Shown here piece after piece: positions 16,881 to 30,219 of a DNA stretch of 64,000 bases. The stretch is from positions 30,121,651-30,185,650 of the forward strand of contig CM060118.1 in assembly GCA_030522415.1 (NCBI GenBank). Direction: 5' to 3'. The notes beneath the pieces were generated by a model. The model saw only the letters and a list, made by a program, of their open reading frames with translations, ran no database searches and was not told the DNA's origin. The stretch is from Channallabes apus (lineage: Eukaryota > Chordata > Actinopteri > Siluriformes > Clariidae). Every line of letters starts with the position of its first letter. Position 1 is the first letter of the stretch. Both the position numbers and the translations under genes were made by a program.

Positions 16881-18642
16881 CTTAGCCTGCAAATTCTTCT
16901 GGAATTAATTAAAAGAGGCTTCAACCTATATTATATATTAGGAAAATAGCTACAACAAATGACAAGAAACAGCAACTGTTAGCATTTTTTCCCCTAATGG
17001 AACATTCCACATCTGTTTGGCCGAACTAGACTGTCAGGGTACAGTGGACATGTTTGATGAAGTAGATTGTATTCCTAGCAATAAAGGCACTGTAAATAGC
17101 GAGCAATCTCTAAACTCCCAAAGCAAAAGTAGTACTGTCTTCCAAAGGAGCAGGAGACCTGATGATGAATTATTTATAGCTCTAGTGACCCAATATCAAT
17201 GAGAAACATCTATAAGAATGGAGAGAGAGTGTGTGTGTTTGGATATTTATTATTGCTTCGAACACTTTGGGCTTCCTGCAGTTCAGTCCATGACATTTAC
17301 CTGAGGGAGCATAGAACAGAGGTCAAGCCTGGGCCTGCCGACCAGCTATGGCCCATGCTGTGGAGGGACATGCTTCCACGGCCGTATTTAAATCAAGTAC
17401 AGTAAAAAATATCAATAAAAGCCAATGTCCAGGAGCTTTATGGTAACGTTGACTAGACAATGGCATGTACAGCTGTTTTAAGTCTTTTGGCAGATTGAGA
17501 AGGAAAAGGTGTCTTTGTTACCATTTTCATGAGGGGAAGTCAAATGGCGGATTTAACAAACAAATGGCTACAAACAAGCCATGAAATAGATCCAACTAGG
17601 AGCTATGCACACTAATAGCCACTAAAGGATATTCATCAACCTTCTCCGCAGTTAAGCACGTAGGCAAAATTAGTGAGGACTACTTTCTTGTGAAGCAACC
17701 GTTAATGAGTGGTACTTATGTATCAGTGGGAGGTTAGTGAGGTCCTGCCTAAGATAAAATGTGTGACCATATCTTAACATGCCTTTTTATTAACAAGTCA
17801 TTCTTGAGAAATTAAAACCATGCGGACAGAGAGTAGGCAGCACATAAAACATGTCAAGTGCTAGAAGTGCTACTTTGATGTTTCATGACTGACCCCTCCA
17901 TCACATGCTACCAGAACTTCATATTGTTCCTCCTCTCCAATTCCAGTCTAAAGTTTGCCCCATGTTGAGTATGAAATATAAATCAAAACACACACGTTGA
18001 ATTTGCATTTTCCATCAGTGCTTCTTGTGTTCTTTTAGTTTAGCAAAAACATATAATAATCTTGCACAAACATTCTGACTTAAATTTACCTCAAGTCTAG
18101 TAACATGAAAGAAGTGGGGAGTATTTGTAAGTGAAAGTGCTCTTGTACACTTCTTTTTTTTTTTTTGTAGCCATATGTCCTTCATGTCAGCTGAATTTCT
18201 ACAGTTACAGTAAAGGTTAGTGTGAAAAATGGACAAGCTGCATAATAGGAGGCCGTGGGGCTTTTTAAGCAGATCTCCCCATATAACATTACCATCAATA
18301 AATTCAAAGTATGGTATAGTGCTGACATAAATTAGGGGCCCCATTTTCCTCTAACTGTTCCTCCAAAGGTGTCATTGTGCTGAGCCACATTAACCAGCTT
18401 CTCCACACTATGGAACTCCTGCAATTAGATTTCTCTTTCTCCAGAAATGCCTGCTTTTCTCAGGTCATTAATATCAATAGACTCTTAAACCTCATATTCC
18501 CCAATAGAGAAGCACAACATTGGAGCTCAGTAGATTAGTTAATTCTGCGAACACTTGGGCTTGGGAAGTTCTACTATGCTTGGGGAATTTTATGTCATTT
18601 AGTGTCACTTCCTCATTGGTCAGAAAGCCAGTTTTGTAACTT
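16881..18642. other. Intergenic DNA
   Basis: No gene or named repeat recognised. Confidence 0.5.
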
Positions 18643-18645
18643 TAC

Positions 18646-18704
<59 letters not shown>

Positions 18705-18712
18705 TTGGTGTT
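18643..18712. repeat. (ATT)n-(GTT)n-(GGT)n trinucleotide run
   Basis: Successive related trinucleotide repeats grading from ATT to GTT to GGT. Confidence 0.9.
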
Positions 18713-18738
18713 AGTAGTATGTATGAATAATGTATGAA

Positions 18739-18803
18739 GGTATGTATGTATGTATGTATGTATGTATGTATGTATGTATGTATGTATGTATGCATGTATG
18801 TAT
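18739..18803. repeat. (GTAT)n microsatellite, left array
   Basis: Tetranucleotide array with one GCAT interruption. It ends just before the duplicated unique segment at 18811-18926. Confidence 0.95.
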
Positions 18804-18810
18804 CAAGCAA

Positions 18811-18926
18811 ACAAAACCTATTGGCAAATGTAGAGCATGTTATAAATTCAGTATAAATGCACATACCATAGACAGTGAATCATGTTTTGATGTATATGGT
18901 TAAACAAGTACAATAGAAAAGATGTG
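18811..18926. repeat. Copy 1 of a local ~100-bp duplication
   Basis: It matches 20852-20949 except for two substitutions and an extra 18 nt (GTAGAGCATGTTATAAAT) bounded by AAAT. It is sandwiched between two (GTAT)n arrays. Not recognised as a mobile element. Confidence 0.85.
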
Positions 18927-18955
18927 TGTATGTATGTATGTACTGTATACATTTC

Positions 18956-18986
<31 letters not shown>

Positions 18987-19034
18987 TGTGTGTATGTATG
19001 TATGTATGTATGTATGTATGTATGTATGTATGTA
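18927..19034. repeat. (GTAT)n microsatellite, right array
   Basis: Tetranucleotide array, interrupted near 18939-18956. Confidence 0.93.
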
Positions 19035-20851
19035 TTCTGGGTTTTTAAAGATTTTTAAAAAAAGAGACTGTAGATAGAATGCACTGACTTCTTGGCTCAA
19101 TTTTCAAAAGGTTCAAACTGCTGCCTTGCATATTTCATGAGGGGTAAAATTATCACTTAAAGTCCTTCTTGTGTATCTCAGCATATTTCCACTCTTTAAG
19201 TCCCATCCTGTCTGGTTTATAATTCAATAGTTTTGAGATACTTTGAGTGAGAAAGGAACACTTCAATAAGGAAAGTGTTAATGGGCAGATCTAAAAGGTA
19301 GGGTCAATGCTAATTTGATGTGACAAAACCCTCAGACATTTTTCACCTTTTAGGATTTGCATCCTCCTTGTGCTGCATTTTTGAAATGCTGCATCTAATT
19401 TGTTGACTTTTCATAATTGACTTTTTTTAACATGACTATATTCCACACAGAATTGCCCTGCATAGTGCATAATAATAATCAGGAAGGACAGAGTGAGAAT
19501 TAGAACAAGGCTGCAACAAGAAACTTACAAACACTCATACTTCTTGCCTTCCTGTAATGCATGGGTGGAGTGGAGAAGAGCCTGTTTCCTTGCCAGTTCT
19601 GAGAGCACAAGCCTTGCACCCTGGCTGACTCTGTAGGTATCCGGGCACTGGAAGATGAGGATGGCTGGAAGTGGGTGGGAAAATAAGCCAAGAGGAGGAT
19701 CTTAGACAAGGTCAGGCAGACAACAAAGGAATAGGAAATGACACATGATCTTCAATTGTGGCGGTTGCAACCAAAGTGGGCTTCCCCATTGACTGATTGC
19801 TGAGCAGGAGCAAGTTGACTTTGATGAAGTTTGATTGTCAACAGTTAAGCTTATTTTTTAAAAAGCCCTGAGTCAGATCAGTACTTGACTGGTGACAATA
19901 GCTTGACTTTCAGTTGGCTAATTTGCAAATAAAGGAATTTTTAGTGGTCATTCGGGATCGCTTTGCAATTCCAACACATCATCATTAAAAGTCTTATGTT
20001 AAAATAACAGCTACAATAAACATGAATAGTTTCCGTACAGTGTACAAATTATTATTTTACATTGTGAAAAATGATAAAGTATTATTATTATTATTTACTG
20101 GTGCATCAAACAAGCAAGATTATTGATCTGTTTACTTTTTTTTACACAAAACAATATGAGAAAGAATGGGAGAAAAACAATGTGTCTAGTCTTGATCCTG
20201 ACTTGTAGGAGCATCGCACCAACCCAAATCTAAAGAGCTCAGAGCTGTTGTGACATACATGAGATTGATAGGTAAAACAAAACCATCCTGTAATAAAAGA
20301 AAACTCAGGAAACAAAAAGCAGGATTTTAAAATCTCCTGTCAATGCAGAAACATTGATCCCTCTGGACGTCACCCAAAGTATGAGCATAAAGCACAAAAA
20401 AGAAAATGTCATGAAGGAATTAAGCAGGGGAAGGTACTGCGTGAATGCTTGCTTTATGGGAGCTGGTCATCTGGAGAACGCACAAGGCTCTACAGAATTA
20501 TGAAGCAGAGCAAGTATACTTTTCAGGACTGTAAAATTCAGCTCTGGAATCAATCTGGGATGATTTTGAGCCGCCCCATGCTATTTTACTGTCTGCATGT
20601 TTCTGTTGTTTTATCAGTTAAAGAATGATACATTTTTGTGCCATACCTGCTCACAAGCACTTTAGCAGAAATGCAGTAATATTATATCTGTAATAAATTC
20701 TACAGAGGGTGTAACTCAGGGTGCATCCCTGGCCCCTCGCTCCAGCGTGCCAGATTCTTGATTGCCATCCTTTACTGAAATAGCAATCCTCATAGCATTA
20801 TTAGAAGTTGATAGTGTATCTATGAGAATTACATATCATTTACTTACCAAA
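19035..20851. other. Intergenic DNA
   Basis: No gene recognised. 20400-20600 is somewhat richer in G+C and could be conserved non-coding DNA, but this was not tested. Confidence 0.45.
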
Positions 20852-20949
20852 ACAAAACCTATTGGCAAATTCAGTATAAATGCACATACCATAGACAGTG
20901 AATCATGTTTTGATCTACATGGTTAAACAAGTACAATAGAAAAGATGTG
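20852..20949. repeat. Copy 2 of the local ~100-bp duplication
   Basis: Same strand as copy 1 and about 2.0 kb to its right. It lacks the 18-nt segment, consistent with a deletion across a 4-bp AAAT microhomology. Confidence 0.85.
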
Positions 20950-21379
20950 AAGCCAAAATCTAAATACCACAGTAACTGATTGCCGAAACAGACGTCTCTT
21001 CTGCCCGAAGGTTTTTTTTACACACTTTTCTCTCCCTCCTTCTCTAATACTTACAATTATGCATACATACACTCAGACGTCCCATTGTTCCACTGAAGCA
21101 TGCATAGTTTGCTTAATTAAAGTCAAACTATGAGAATGTCCCTGCAGCATTCACTGCAGTGTGGCTCAGTTCATTGTGGGGCTCTGAGATCCCGCTTCTC
21201 TTGCAACCTCCTCCAGTGTCTGGGCTCTGTCTTTTATCAACGTGTTCAGGAAATCGAAGCTGCCCCCACATCACTTTTTCTTCTGTAGTGTGCTTTATAG
21301 TGCAACTATTTTTCATTTTCCTTTAAGACTTTTGGCTTTTAATAGTTATATTAATAAAGATGTGTGTTTTGTAAGACTG

Positions 21380-21382
<3 letters not shown>

Positions 21383-21467
<85 letters not shown>
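21383..21467. repeat. (TA)n microsatellite
   Basis: About 85 bp of TA. A short L2-type tail follows, then more TA at 21525-21538. Confidence 0.97.
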
Positions 21468-21468
<1 letters not shown>

Positions 21469-21469
<1 letters not shown>

Positions 21470-21524
21470 TTTTCATTCATTCATTCATCTTCTATACCGC
21501 TTAATCCTGTGTTCAGGGTCGCGG
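21469..21524 (-). mobile_element. 5'-truncated L2-type LINE tail inside a (TA)n array
   Basis: The reverse complement reads CCGCGACCCTGAACACAGG, then AAGCGGTATAGAAGATG, then an (AATG)n tail. This is the same 3' end as the element at 42841-42983. Only the last 56 bp are present, and TA repeats flank both sides. Confidence 0.75.
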
Positions 21525-21538
21525 ATATATATATATAT

Positions 21539-22839
21539 AAAGTACAGGTGCTTGAGTTGGATTATCTGCGATTGAGGCAACAAAAAAATAAACAAAAGAT
21601 GAGATGGCTATCATCATGTCTTTAAAACCTTTTATCAAATGCCTTACCTTGTACCTTCAACATCAGGGTCAAATCAAACCATATCAGATGGCAAATGTTA
21701 TCTTATCAATTTATGTTTAGCTTGAGTGACGAACAAAGTGAGTTAACTGGAGCACTCATAAAGGGGAGAGAGCAGGATAGTTTAAGTTCATGTAGATAAC
21801 AGAGACAGATGTGCTGCTCATTTAGTCTGCACTAGATTAGATATGACAGTACCTAGGTCATCTTCCACCCAGGCTAACTTTAAGATGCAAAAGACCTGTT
21901 TGAAATATATCGTAGACTATTAATATGGAGAATATTAACATGTCAACTTGTTCCTTACTAATGTAAGTGACCACACAGATAACAAAGCAAAGCGGGAAAC
22001 GGTGGGACTGATTTGCTTTGAGTAATTTTTTTGTCATAGTGTCAACTTTTCACATTAGAGTGAAGTCAGTGAGTCGGTGCAAATGAATGCAAAATGCACC
22101 GTTTTTGCATTCATTTCATTTTGTTGAACATCTTGTGATTAATTTTGTTTTAAACTAATGAGAGTCTCTTGCAGGATGATCTATGCATATGGCACAAGAA
22201 CATGTATATGATGTAATCCAGCTGCACACCTACAATATGAAAGTATTTGGAGCTAATTATAGATATAACTATATTCTGGACATTTCTAGAGACTGGTAGC
22301 ACTTATGGCAAGAAGTGTTAAAGCTGTTAAAGTGTTAAAGCCCAGCACCTTACTCAAACACTTTATCTAGATGTTTCCTCAATTTGTCATCTGTTTAAAT
22401 ATATACCTCGGATTTTCCTGTGTCTTTGTGTTCCGTGCATCAGTCTCTTCATTCACCACTATTTCATTCATCTTGACTGTTTAGAACACCATGTATCTGA
22501 ACTTCAGCTCTGCTTAACAATGTGCCCTGCAGCCAGCAGCTGTTTTGTCAGCTATGGAGACAGCTACTGCAACACTTATTAAATTGGACATTAACAAGGC
22601 CAAATACCAGCCAAATGCCATGTAACATGGAAAAGAAGGTTGCCGACATATTTAACTTTAATGAGGAATGGCAAGAGTGATCTCATAAGAACACTTCTTC
22701 ATGGGTGCTGCAGTTCAAGTACACATATGGCTGCAGGGAGAGAGAGATAAAACGTTGAAACCATGAAGATAAAACAGCTTGGAATCTTTTCATATTAGTA
22801 TTAGTTTAAGCTCCATTACCAGGACCTGCTGTGCCGAGC
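21539..22839. other. Intergenic DNA
   Basis: No gene or mobile element recognised. Confidence 0.5.
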
Positions 22840-23260
22840 AAGGAATCCGTAACGCCTCAGTCCGGCAACCATTGGAATTTTAATTGTCTGAGACAAAAGA
22901 GGTTTTAATTTTTCCTCAGCCCATCTATCTTTCTACCTTTTCTTTCCCTTGCTTGCCCCTTCCCCTCACTTCCACTGAACAATAAAATCGTCTAGGTTTA
23001 AGTTATGGCGAGCGTTTGAAGTGCTGGAGTTGCCTGTAAATTTGGCAGGCACCTTTGGGAGCTGCTAACAGTTGAGGCTGCTGCACCACTATTTCATAGC
23101 CAGTGTGATTTGTGGCTCCCTGCATCCCTCTCACTACGGCCTCATAAATCAAAACTCATGGTGCTGTCATTAAGGGCCGAGGGGCCCTGCCAAGTGTGCC
23201 CAAGGGCCACTTCTCATGGACTAACGCTTCCAGCCGTTTCACTGGTCGTCACATTTCACT
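22840..23260. promoter_or_regulatory. Candidate conserved non-coding block
   Basis: Balanced base composition without simple repeats, set in AT-rich desert, with no coding frame. It is reminiscent of developmental enhancers around SIX genes. This is inference from composition only. Confidence 0.25.
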
Positions 23261-23869
23261 GGCCTGAACCCATCCAAACAGACTGACCTCAACTATCAAA
23301 CCCAGGTTTCAACTCCCTTTCCCCCAAACACAGGCTGGCTTTCCTCATACTACCTATGCCCACACATTCATCCAGCTTCAATTTTCCTCCGCCTTCTCTG
23401 GTCAGTACCGCTTGTCCTACACACTCATAAAAAGTGTATTTGTATTGAGTTGTAAAAGGATTTTTTATTTTTTTTGCAGCAAATGCACCATTTCATAGGT
23501 CTGAAAGAAAAGGAAATGTCAGTGGAAGAATAAAACTGAGTTATGGGTTCCAGCTTGAAAAAGAGCAGCAACAAGTATCTGATTAAACGAATAAGACAGT
23601 GGCTGAGGAAAGGAAGAGAGGATGAGAAAAGGGAAAGTACCCAGGAGGTCCATGCATGATCTCTGTCCTTATTTTTTTTCATCAGTCTTGAGGCTTCTTG
23701 TTGTAGACACCTGTGAGCATCTTATGTTTCAGTGAGTGTCTGAAAAACAAGCGCTTGGCTCCAATCTCTTAATCCGTGTGGCTCCATGAAACATGGTCAC
23801 ATGATACAGGTAGGCCAATGATGATGGTGGGCCTCGGTGGTGGGTGTGCATGTGTGGGGAGGGGAATGC

Positions 23870-24060
23870 AAGCTTAATCTTTTCTAATTCAAATCAAGGA
23901 GGTCCCCAGTGGAGCACGGGGATGATACCCTATCCGCTGCAATCAGGCCGACCTCCACTTCGGCCGCGCTCTAAATGATTAATGGAGCTGCCTTCCCACC
24001 TGTTACCATGGCAACGGGTAACCGGATAGCCCACAGGAATTTGTCTGCCCTCCCAAGTGT
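23870..24060. promoter_or_regulatory. Candidate enhancer with perfect RFX X-box
   Basis: GTTACCATGGCAAC at 24002-24015 fits the X-box consensus GTNRCC-N2-RGYAAC at every position. It lies just after a TGATTAATGG homeodomain-type site in a G+C-rich block. A weaker relative, AGTACCATGGCAAC, lies at 24354-24367. RFX proteins bind such sites at cilia genes and enhancers; binding here is inferred. Confidence 0.45.
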
Positions 24061-24379
24061 GCGCCAAGGGAGGAGGACGAGAAGGAGGCAGAAAGAATGA
24101 GAAAGAGTGAAGGCAAGAAAGAGGAGCAAGGGGAGAGAGAGAAAGTGTAGACTATACTCTCTGTGAAGTAGCTGAAGAGTGAGATGAGTTTGAGCAAGGA
24201 CCAGCAAGCCCCTAGTTCACCATTCTGTGGTTAAAACAGGAGTAAAGTAAACAGTTTCAACATGACAGACGATTCAGGTGTATATCTACAAAAATACTAT
24301 TTATGGTAGACTCTAAATGTGCCGGAATATGAATGACGAAGTATAGCATCTACAGTACCATGGCAACTGGTCACAGAGT

Positions 24380-26149
24380 AAATCGTATCAAAAGTCATAG
24401 AGTATGAACAGAAATAACACATACAAGCCCATGTTTACATCCCCAGCTGACAAACTGGCAACAGAATAATCTTGTGGGGTCTTTCTGGTTTCCAATAGCA
24501 GACAAGCATTCTGACACAAAGGAGTTGATGAGGGAATTCATGTTAATGAGGTGGGAGCTCTTCTGCTTAAGTGGCCTAGGCTGGTTAAGAGGCTACATGG
24601 GGAATGGATATTGATAGATACTCAAGGGCTTCATTGATTTGACCATCATGCTCATTTGGAGAGCCCTTGTAGAAGTGTTTGTGCTACCTTAAGTCCATGG
24701 CAAGGTTTCAGTGTTATAAAAAGATGTGTGTCTTGTAATACCCATAATCTGGGTTTCAAAAGAACTCCTTTTCATTTAACCTTATTACCACTTCTACTGC
24801 CAAGATAATTTGTTGGTAATATGAGAAGTGAGCACACAAAGCCTAGCTAATGCATATGGTTGTGAAATGCAACATTGCGCAATTATGTACCTGGAAAGAG
24901 GATCGTGTAGGCCTTAACAATTTCAAAAAGTGTTTTTGTCCTCTGTTTGAAACATTTATTAAAATTTTTTTTAAAAACCACATCATTCAGTTCTGGGCTG
25001 TCAGGGTTGCCATCTGTCATGATTTCACGCTTTAGGGATCTGCCTCACTCTTTCATGCTAAATTTGGAGTTCTTCAATAAAATCTTCTGATGATGCAAAT
25101 TATCTGAGCTTGCAAACTTTGTACCTTTTGTAATCTGACTTATAACAGGCAGTATGATGGAATAGCAGTAGGATTTGATTACTGTTAATTTAAGGAGATT
25201 TATTGTAACCGACAAGCTAAATAACCAATTCCTCCTGTTCTGGGAGGGTGTGCTTATATTCATATTTATTAATTAGGTGAAAAAATTTAAAGTGCATGTC
25301 TATTAAATAGGATGATACTCATACAGCCATTGTAAACCTTCTGAGACATTGTCAACCTTGAGCGCTGTGTATGTATATGTGTGTGTGTGTGTGTATGTGT
25401 GTGTGTGTGTGTACAAGATTGGCAAAGAGTATCTGGTATCAGGGTCGTTGTGGTGGTTAAAGGTGGAATCAGCTGCTTGGTTTTCACAGGAAACCACATA
25501 GACAGAAAATGCTACATGCTGCCTTGTATTGAAATACCATCTCTTTCTGTGTATGTGTGTATTAGAATACCATGTGTCTCGTTGTTCATGCTATTACCTA
25601 GGGTAACTGTATACACAAAGTAACTTCTCCCACAACATCTTGTCAGTCATTAATGCAGCCACAGCTTTGGGTTTTGTCTTGCCAAGGTGGCCGCACAAAC
25701 GAGAGATCCAGGCAAAAAGAAAAGTAGTTGAACACCGTGTGAGACGCTGTAACTTTCCGAATGGCATCTTAGACGGGCAAAAAGTTGCATGACACATTAT
25801 TGCCATCACTACTATTATAAATACCCGCAGAAAACTGATAGTTATCGGGAAATAACTATGTGAGTGTGTCGGCTGATTATATCCAGAATGTGGACGAGTG
25901 GTGCTTACTGAGTGTTGCACTGGGGGTATCGATGACAAGTCCATAGAGCAGATCTACGTCAATCCTCTGCAGCTTTGGGGCTTGGTGGCCCTCGGACTCC
26001 TGTTTCCTTTGCTTTCTCTCAATTCTCACACACAAGACACAAACCCACTGAGACTCACAGACACCTCAGCCTGTTTCTGCTCCTCGTAGTACACATTTGT
26101 TGCACTATTGCTCAGCAAAATCTGTTCGAACAACCTACAACCATATATA
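24380..26149. other. Intergenic DNA
   Basis: No gene recognised. It contains a (TG)n tract at about 25376-25411, interrupted once. Confidence 0.5.
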
Positions 26150-26215
26150 TATTCAATTTTATTTGTTTATTTGTATAGCGCTTTTCACATTGTCACAAAG
26201 CAGTTTTATACATAT
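26150..26215. repeat. Teleost dispersed repeat fragment (tatagcgcttttcaca type)
   Basis: TTGTATAGCGCTTTTCACAT followed by TGTCACAAAGCAGTTTTA is a phrase found very widely in fish genomes. It is a short fragment, and I do not assign its class. Confidence 0.6.
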
Positions 26216-26359
26216 TTAATATATATACACAGTACAGCCTGCTTTTTCTTTTTCAGTTCATATTCCTAGCATTATTGCTTTTAGAATTTTTTATTCAACA
26301 GTGAGAAATTCTCAGTGTATTTTTATTGGACTGTGAGTAAACCCTCACTCAGACACTCA

Positions 26360-26632
26360 TTCCCTTTAACGCATATCCTGTTCAGGGAGGCCTGGAGTCT
26401 ATCCCAGGGGACTCTGGGTACAAAGCAGGATACACACTGGATGGAGTGCCACACTCACTCACACACTATGGGCAATTTGGGAATGGCAATTAGCCTACCC
26501 TATATATAGCTTTGGACTGTGGGAGGAAACCAGAGTACCCGGAGGAAACCCACCGAGCACGGGGAGAACATGCACATCTCCACATATACATATCCAAGGA
26601 GGGAATCAAACCCTTGACCCATTAGGTGTAAG
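26360..26632. repeat. Teleost dispersed repeat (aaccggagtacccggaggaaaccc type)
   Basis: It holds the familiar fish phrases GGCCTGGAGTCTATCCCAGG, GGACTGTGGGAGGAAACC and AGTACCCGGAGGAAACCCAC, then GAGAACATGC. The order matches a common interspersed repeat, possibly part of a LINE 3' region. A diverged copy with no coding capacity. Confidence 0.65.
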
Positions 26633-27436
26633 TCCTTGTAAATATGGATATTGTAATTAATCACTGTGTGAAGTATATACAATACTTCATGATTGAGACC
26701 AGAACCTTTAACCTATCAATATATTTTGATAGATATTTTTGAGGTCTGAATATCAAAGTGCAGTACTAATTCAATACCTGAACTTAAGTTCAAGATCATT
26801 TTCAATGTGGACTTTTTCCAGAACTGCAACCCATGAAGAATTTAATAACTGTTTTAATAATAATCATGTTTCATAACCCAGTACAAAAACCACAACAAAC
26901 TCTCCATCACAGTTGACAGCTGGATTTTGAAGAGAACAGCAGAATCAAAGGGCAAAGCATTTTCTGGGGCTGATGTTAAGGCGGCTGGACAGTAGAGACT
27001 GAAGGGGCTGGCCTAATCACGTTTCATGATTAATGAGTGGAGGAAATGGGGTCATGTTGTATTAAGAAAATGTGTGTTTAAACCCAAAACCGGCACAGAG
27101 CAGCAGACTAATGCATCTGTTATCGACTGGACACCTGAGAGCAAGAGGCTGTTAAGAGTGTTCCCAACGGCCTCTATGGCCATCCATCCTCACCACACAC
27201 TCCGCTTTCCCCTCTCCTTGACTGTCCCTCTCCCCCTTTCATTCCAACATTTTTCTTTTTTTTTGTCATCTTCTCGAACAAGGATTTGTTATAGTTCTAC
27301 TTTTTTTTTTTAAATCAGACTTTTCTTTTATCGACTCCTTTCTGTTTTTCTACTGTTTCCTGGTACGTTCTTAGTTTCCATCACTCACTTTACCCCACTC
27401 ATTTTTACACTCTCTGTTTTTTGATCAGCCAATATG

Positions 27437-27437
<1 letters not shown>
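26633..27437. other. Intergenic DNA
   Basis: Nothing recognised. 27180-27320 is pyrimidine-rich. Confidence 0.5.

Positions 27438-27519
<82 letters not shown>
27438..27519. repeat. (GT)n microsatellite
   Basis: About 41 uninterrupted GT units. Cys-Val repeat frames across it are not genes. Confidence 0.97.
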
Positions 27520-27520
<1 letters not shown>

Positions 27521-29704
27521 ACTCTAAGTCAGTTTCTGGCAAATCCATAACTCAATCCACCTTGAATCCCCTTACGGAAGAGGAATCTGATCCGGATAGC
27601 TTGTTGGGGATACAGAACCATGGCCTCAGGGCCTCAGTGAGTTTCATCCTTGCTAGAACTTTCAGCACACACTCCTCTAGTATCAACAGATTAGTAATCC
27701 TTACAACTATCCGGCTTAAACATGTTCCAGTTAATTCCAGTGAAGTATTCAAAAATGAATACCATATACATTGTTATTTTTGCACATAATCATGTGTATA
27801 GGGCACGGCACTGCACAATATTATTTTAACACAATGATCTTTTTTTAAAAATAAAAATCAATGTTCCAAGTTCCAAAAATACATTGCAAAACACTGGATT
27901 CAACATGATGATCAGCTCATAAATAATATGTAATATATTATGGACCTTCTGTAACAACAAGGATTTCAGGGTTCTGTTATGAAGGCTACCCTACATTTGT
28001 TCTCCTTTATATTTACAGACTTATGAATATGTAATTCCCTTTTCAATCAAACCACACATTTTAAATAGACGCCCACAGCAGCTTGTGCACTCATTTCGAT
28101 TTTGGTCTTGTTGATGAATCTGTCTATGGCCAAGCAGGGTTTAAGATGAAGTGTCCTGGCATTTATCAGAATTCATTATGCCATCAATCATTTCTCACAA
28201 AACATCTCCAAACCATCACTGATCCCACACTGTATTATATAGTGGATATGGACATGGCCAAACGTTGCACTGTGGTCTCATTTAGCCACAAGACACAACT
28301 CTTTTTGTTGGTTCAAAGGCATGACAAATGTATGCATATATAATCACAATATCCCGTCAGTTGTCTGTTTAGTCAAAATGCCCCCAGAATCTTTGTAAGA
28401 ACCGGTCCTGAAGTTAAAAAGTTTAAATACCACTTTTAGCTCAGGCATCTAAGAAAAACTTTGTGGTTAAGTGGCACTAAGTTTGTGGTTAAACGTAGGA
28501 CTATATGACTCCTTGCATGTACAAACCTGTATTTCATGATTGCATTATATATTCTGTATTACTTTAAACTACTCTGGAGGTCATTTAGATTTGTCATATT
28601 TTCAATTCTGTTTTGGATTTCATTTATTTTTAATCATCTTTGACAACTGAGTAAACAACATTTTGATCATTGTTATTGTGGTTACTGTGACTGCTTTAAA
28701 ACTTCAATTATGGAGATTTCAGAAGAGTTAAGTAGTAGCCACACTGCTACTTTATCTAAAACATGGTGTTATAAAATGATCAGATAGAACCACAAATGCA
28801 ATGTCAATGATTTTAAACCCATATTCAAATTATATATATATATATAAAACCATGTCTAAGCATCAATGGCATTATTGTATACTTGATGCAAAAATGACTT
28901 GCAGATTTGAACATATTGACTTTCAGTGGCTTTTGGTGACTTTTCCCGATGTGGCCGTGTGATACAAAACAAAATCAATTTTCCAAATATCCAGTTCAGG
29001 TGTGTTTTTAGTTCGCTCAACTGGACCATCATATTCATACAGAAAGTTTAGATTGAAATGCTCGGTTATAAAACAACTATGAAACATGGATGACCATAAG
29101 AACAAACATCAAAATATGGTTCCCATTCCAAGATGTCCAAATAAATGGAATCATTTATATACATTTGCCAAAAACCCAAAAGGAGATGAAAAACATAAAT
29201 CATGTGCAATCATAATTAAAATCTGACATTCTTATTAAATTACATCTTCACATAAGCGCATGACAGATACCTTAGATACATGAACAATGAATAGCCATGT
29301 GTTTAATTCGGACCCTTTTCCCTCATCAGGAAATGTCTTATTTTACATCAGAATAATCACAATTTACATTTTACAACTTAGTATAAGGAGTATAAAGACT
29401 TGGTTTACCAAAATGATAACTCTGTAAATTGTACTGGATCGAAAGGTCTCTGATTATCTAAATACTGTCACTATGCAATTTAATTTATACCATAACATAA
29501 CCCTGACCTTCAAAAAGAGGCGTAATCACAATGTTGTAACCACTTTACCACGTACAGTACATAAAGATATCAAGCCTGAATATAAAGTTACATATACTAG
29601 TAAAGCTCCATTATACTAGTGGGAATTCCCATTGTTTGGCTCTATATGCTATTATGTATACCAGAATAAATCAGTGATGGTACATTTAAATGTATAGACA
29701 GCCT

Positions 29705-29707
<3 letters not shown>
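27520..29707. other. Intergenic DNA
   Basis: No gene or known element recognised. Confidence 0.5.

Positions 29708-29748
<41 letters not shown>
29708..29748. repeat. (GA)n microsatellite
   Basis: Uninterrupted GA dinucleotides. Confidence 0.95.
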
Positions 29749-29750
<2 letters not shown>

Positions 29751-30219
29751 CTAGATGCTTCGCAAATGACTCTCAGAGGCTCCATGACACCAGAGTATAC
29801 AGTATCACATTGATTTTCTCTGAGCCAACTTGCTTTTAGACAGATGATCCTGTTTTATTGAACTCTTTTCCTCATAAGAGCTCTATACATTAGAAGGCAG
29901 TCAGGAATAAAAATAAACTGTAAGTAAGGTCACCTTATGAGCAGAAATATAAAGATTCATATAGACAAGTGCATTTCTAAAAAAGCTGTTTTACACTTAA
30001 ATATTCACTTAATATTAGAATTTCAGATTCTGTCCCTTTTGTGCAATTGTAATGTTAATTAAGACTTTCATCAGATGGCATTAAGTTACATATATTTTTC
30101 CTGCGGAAAGCAGCTAAATATGTTATATTATATACACACTAGTCCAAAATTTTGAGCTCACATCATGGTCACACTCCACCCTGTACAGTACATGCTCGTC
30201 CCACTTTCAGGACCAGAGT

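Noticed and set aside
18739..19034. Possible CRISPR-like array of regular repeats
   Set aside because: These are (GTAT)n microsatellites in an animal genome, with no spacers of regular length.
21242..21625. 127-codon frame with Ile-Tyr repeats
   Set aside because: Its core is a (TA)n array with an L2 tail inserted, and there is no coding signal around it.
27421..27789. 122-codon frame beginning with Cys-Val repeats
   Set aside because: Most of it is the (GT)n microsatellite, and the rest has no recognisable protein features.
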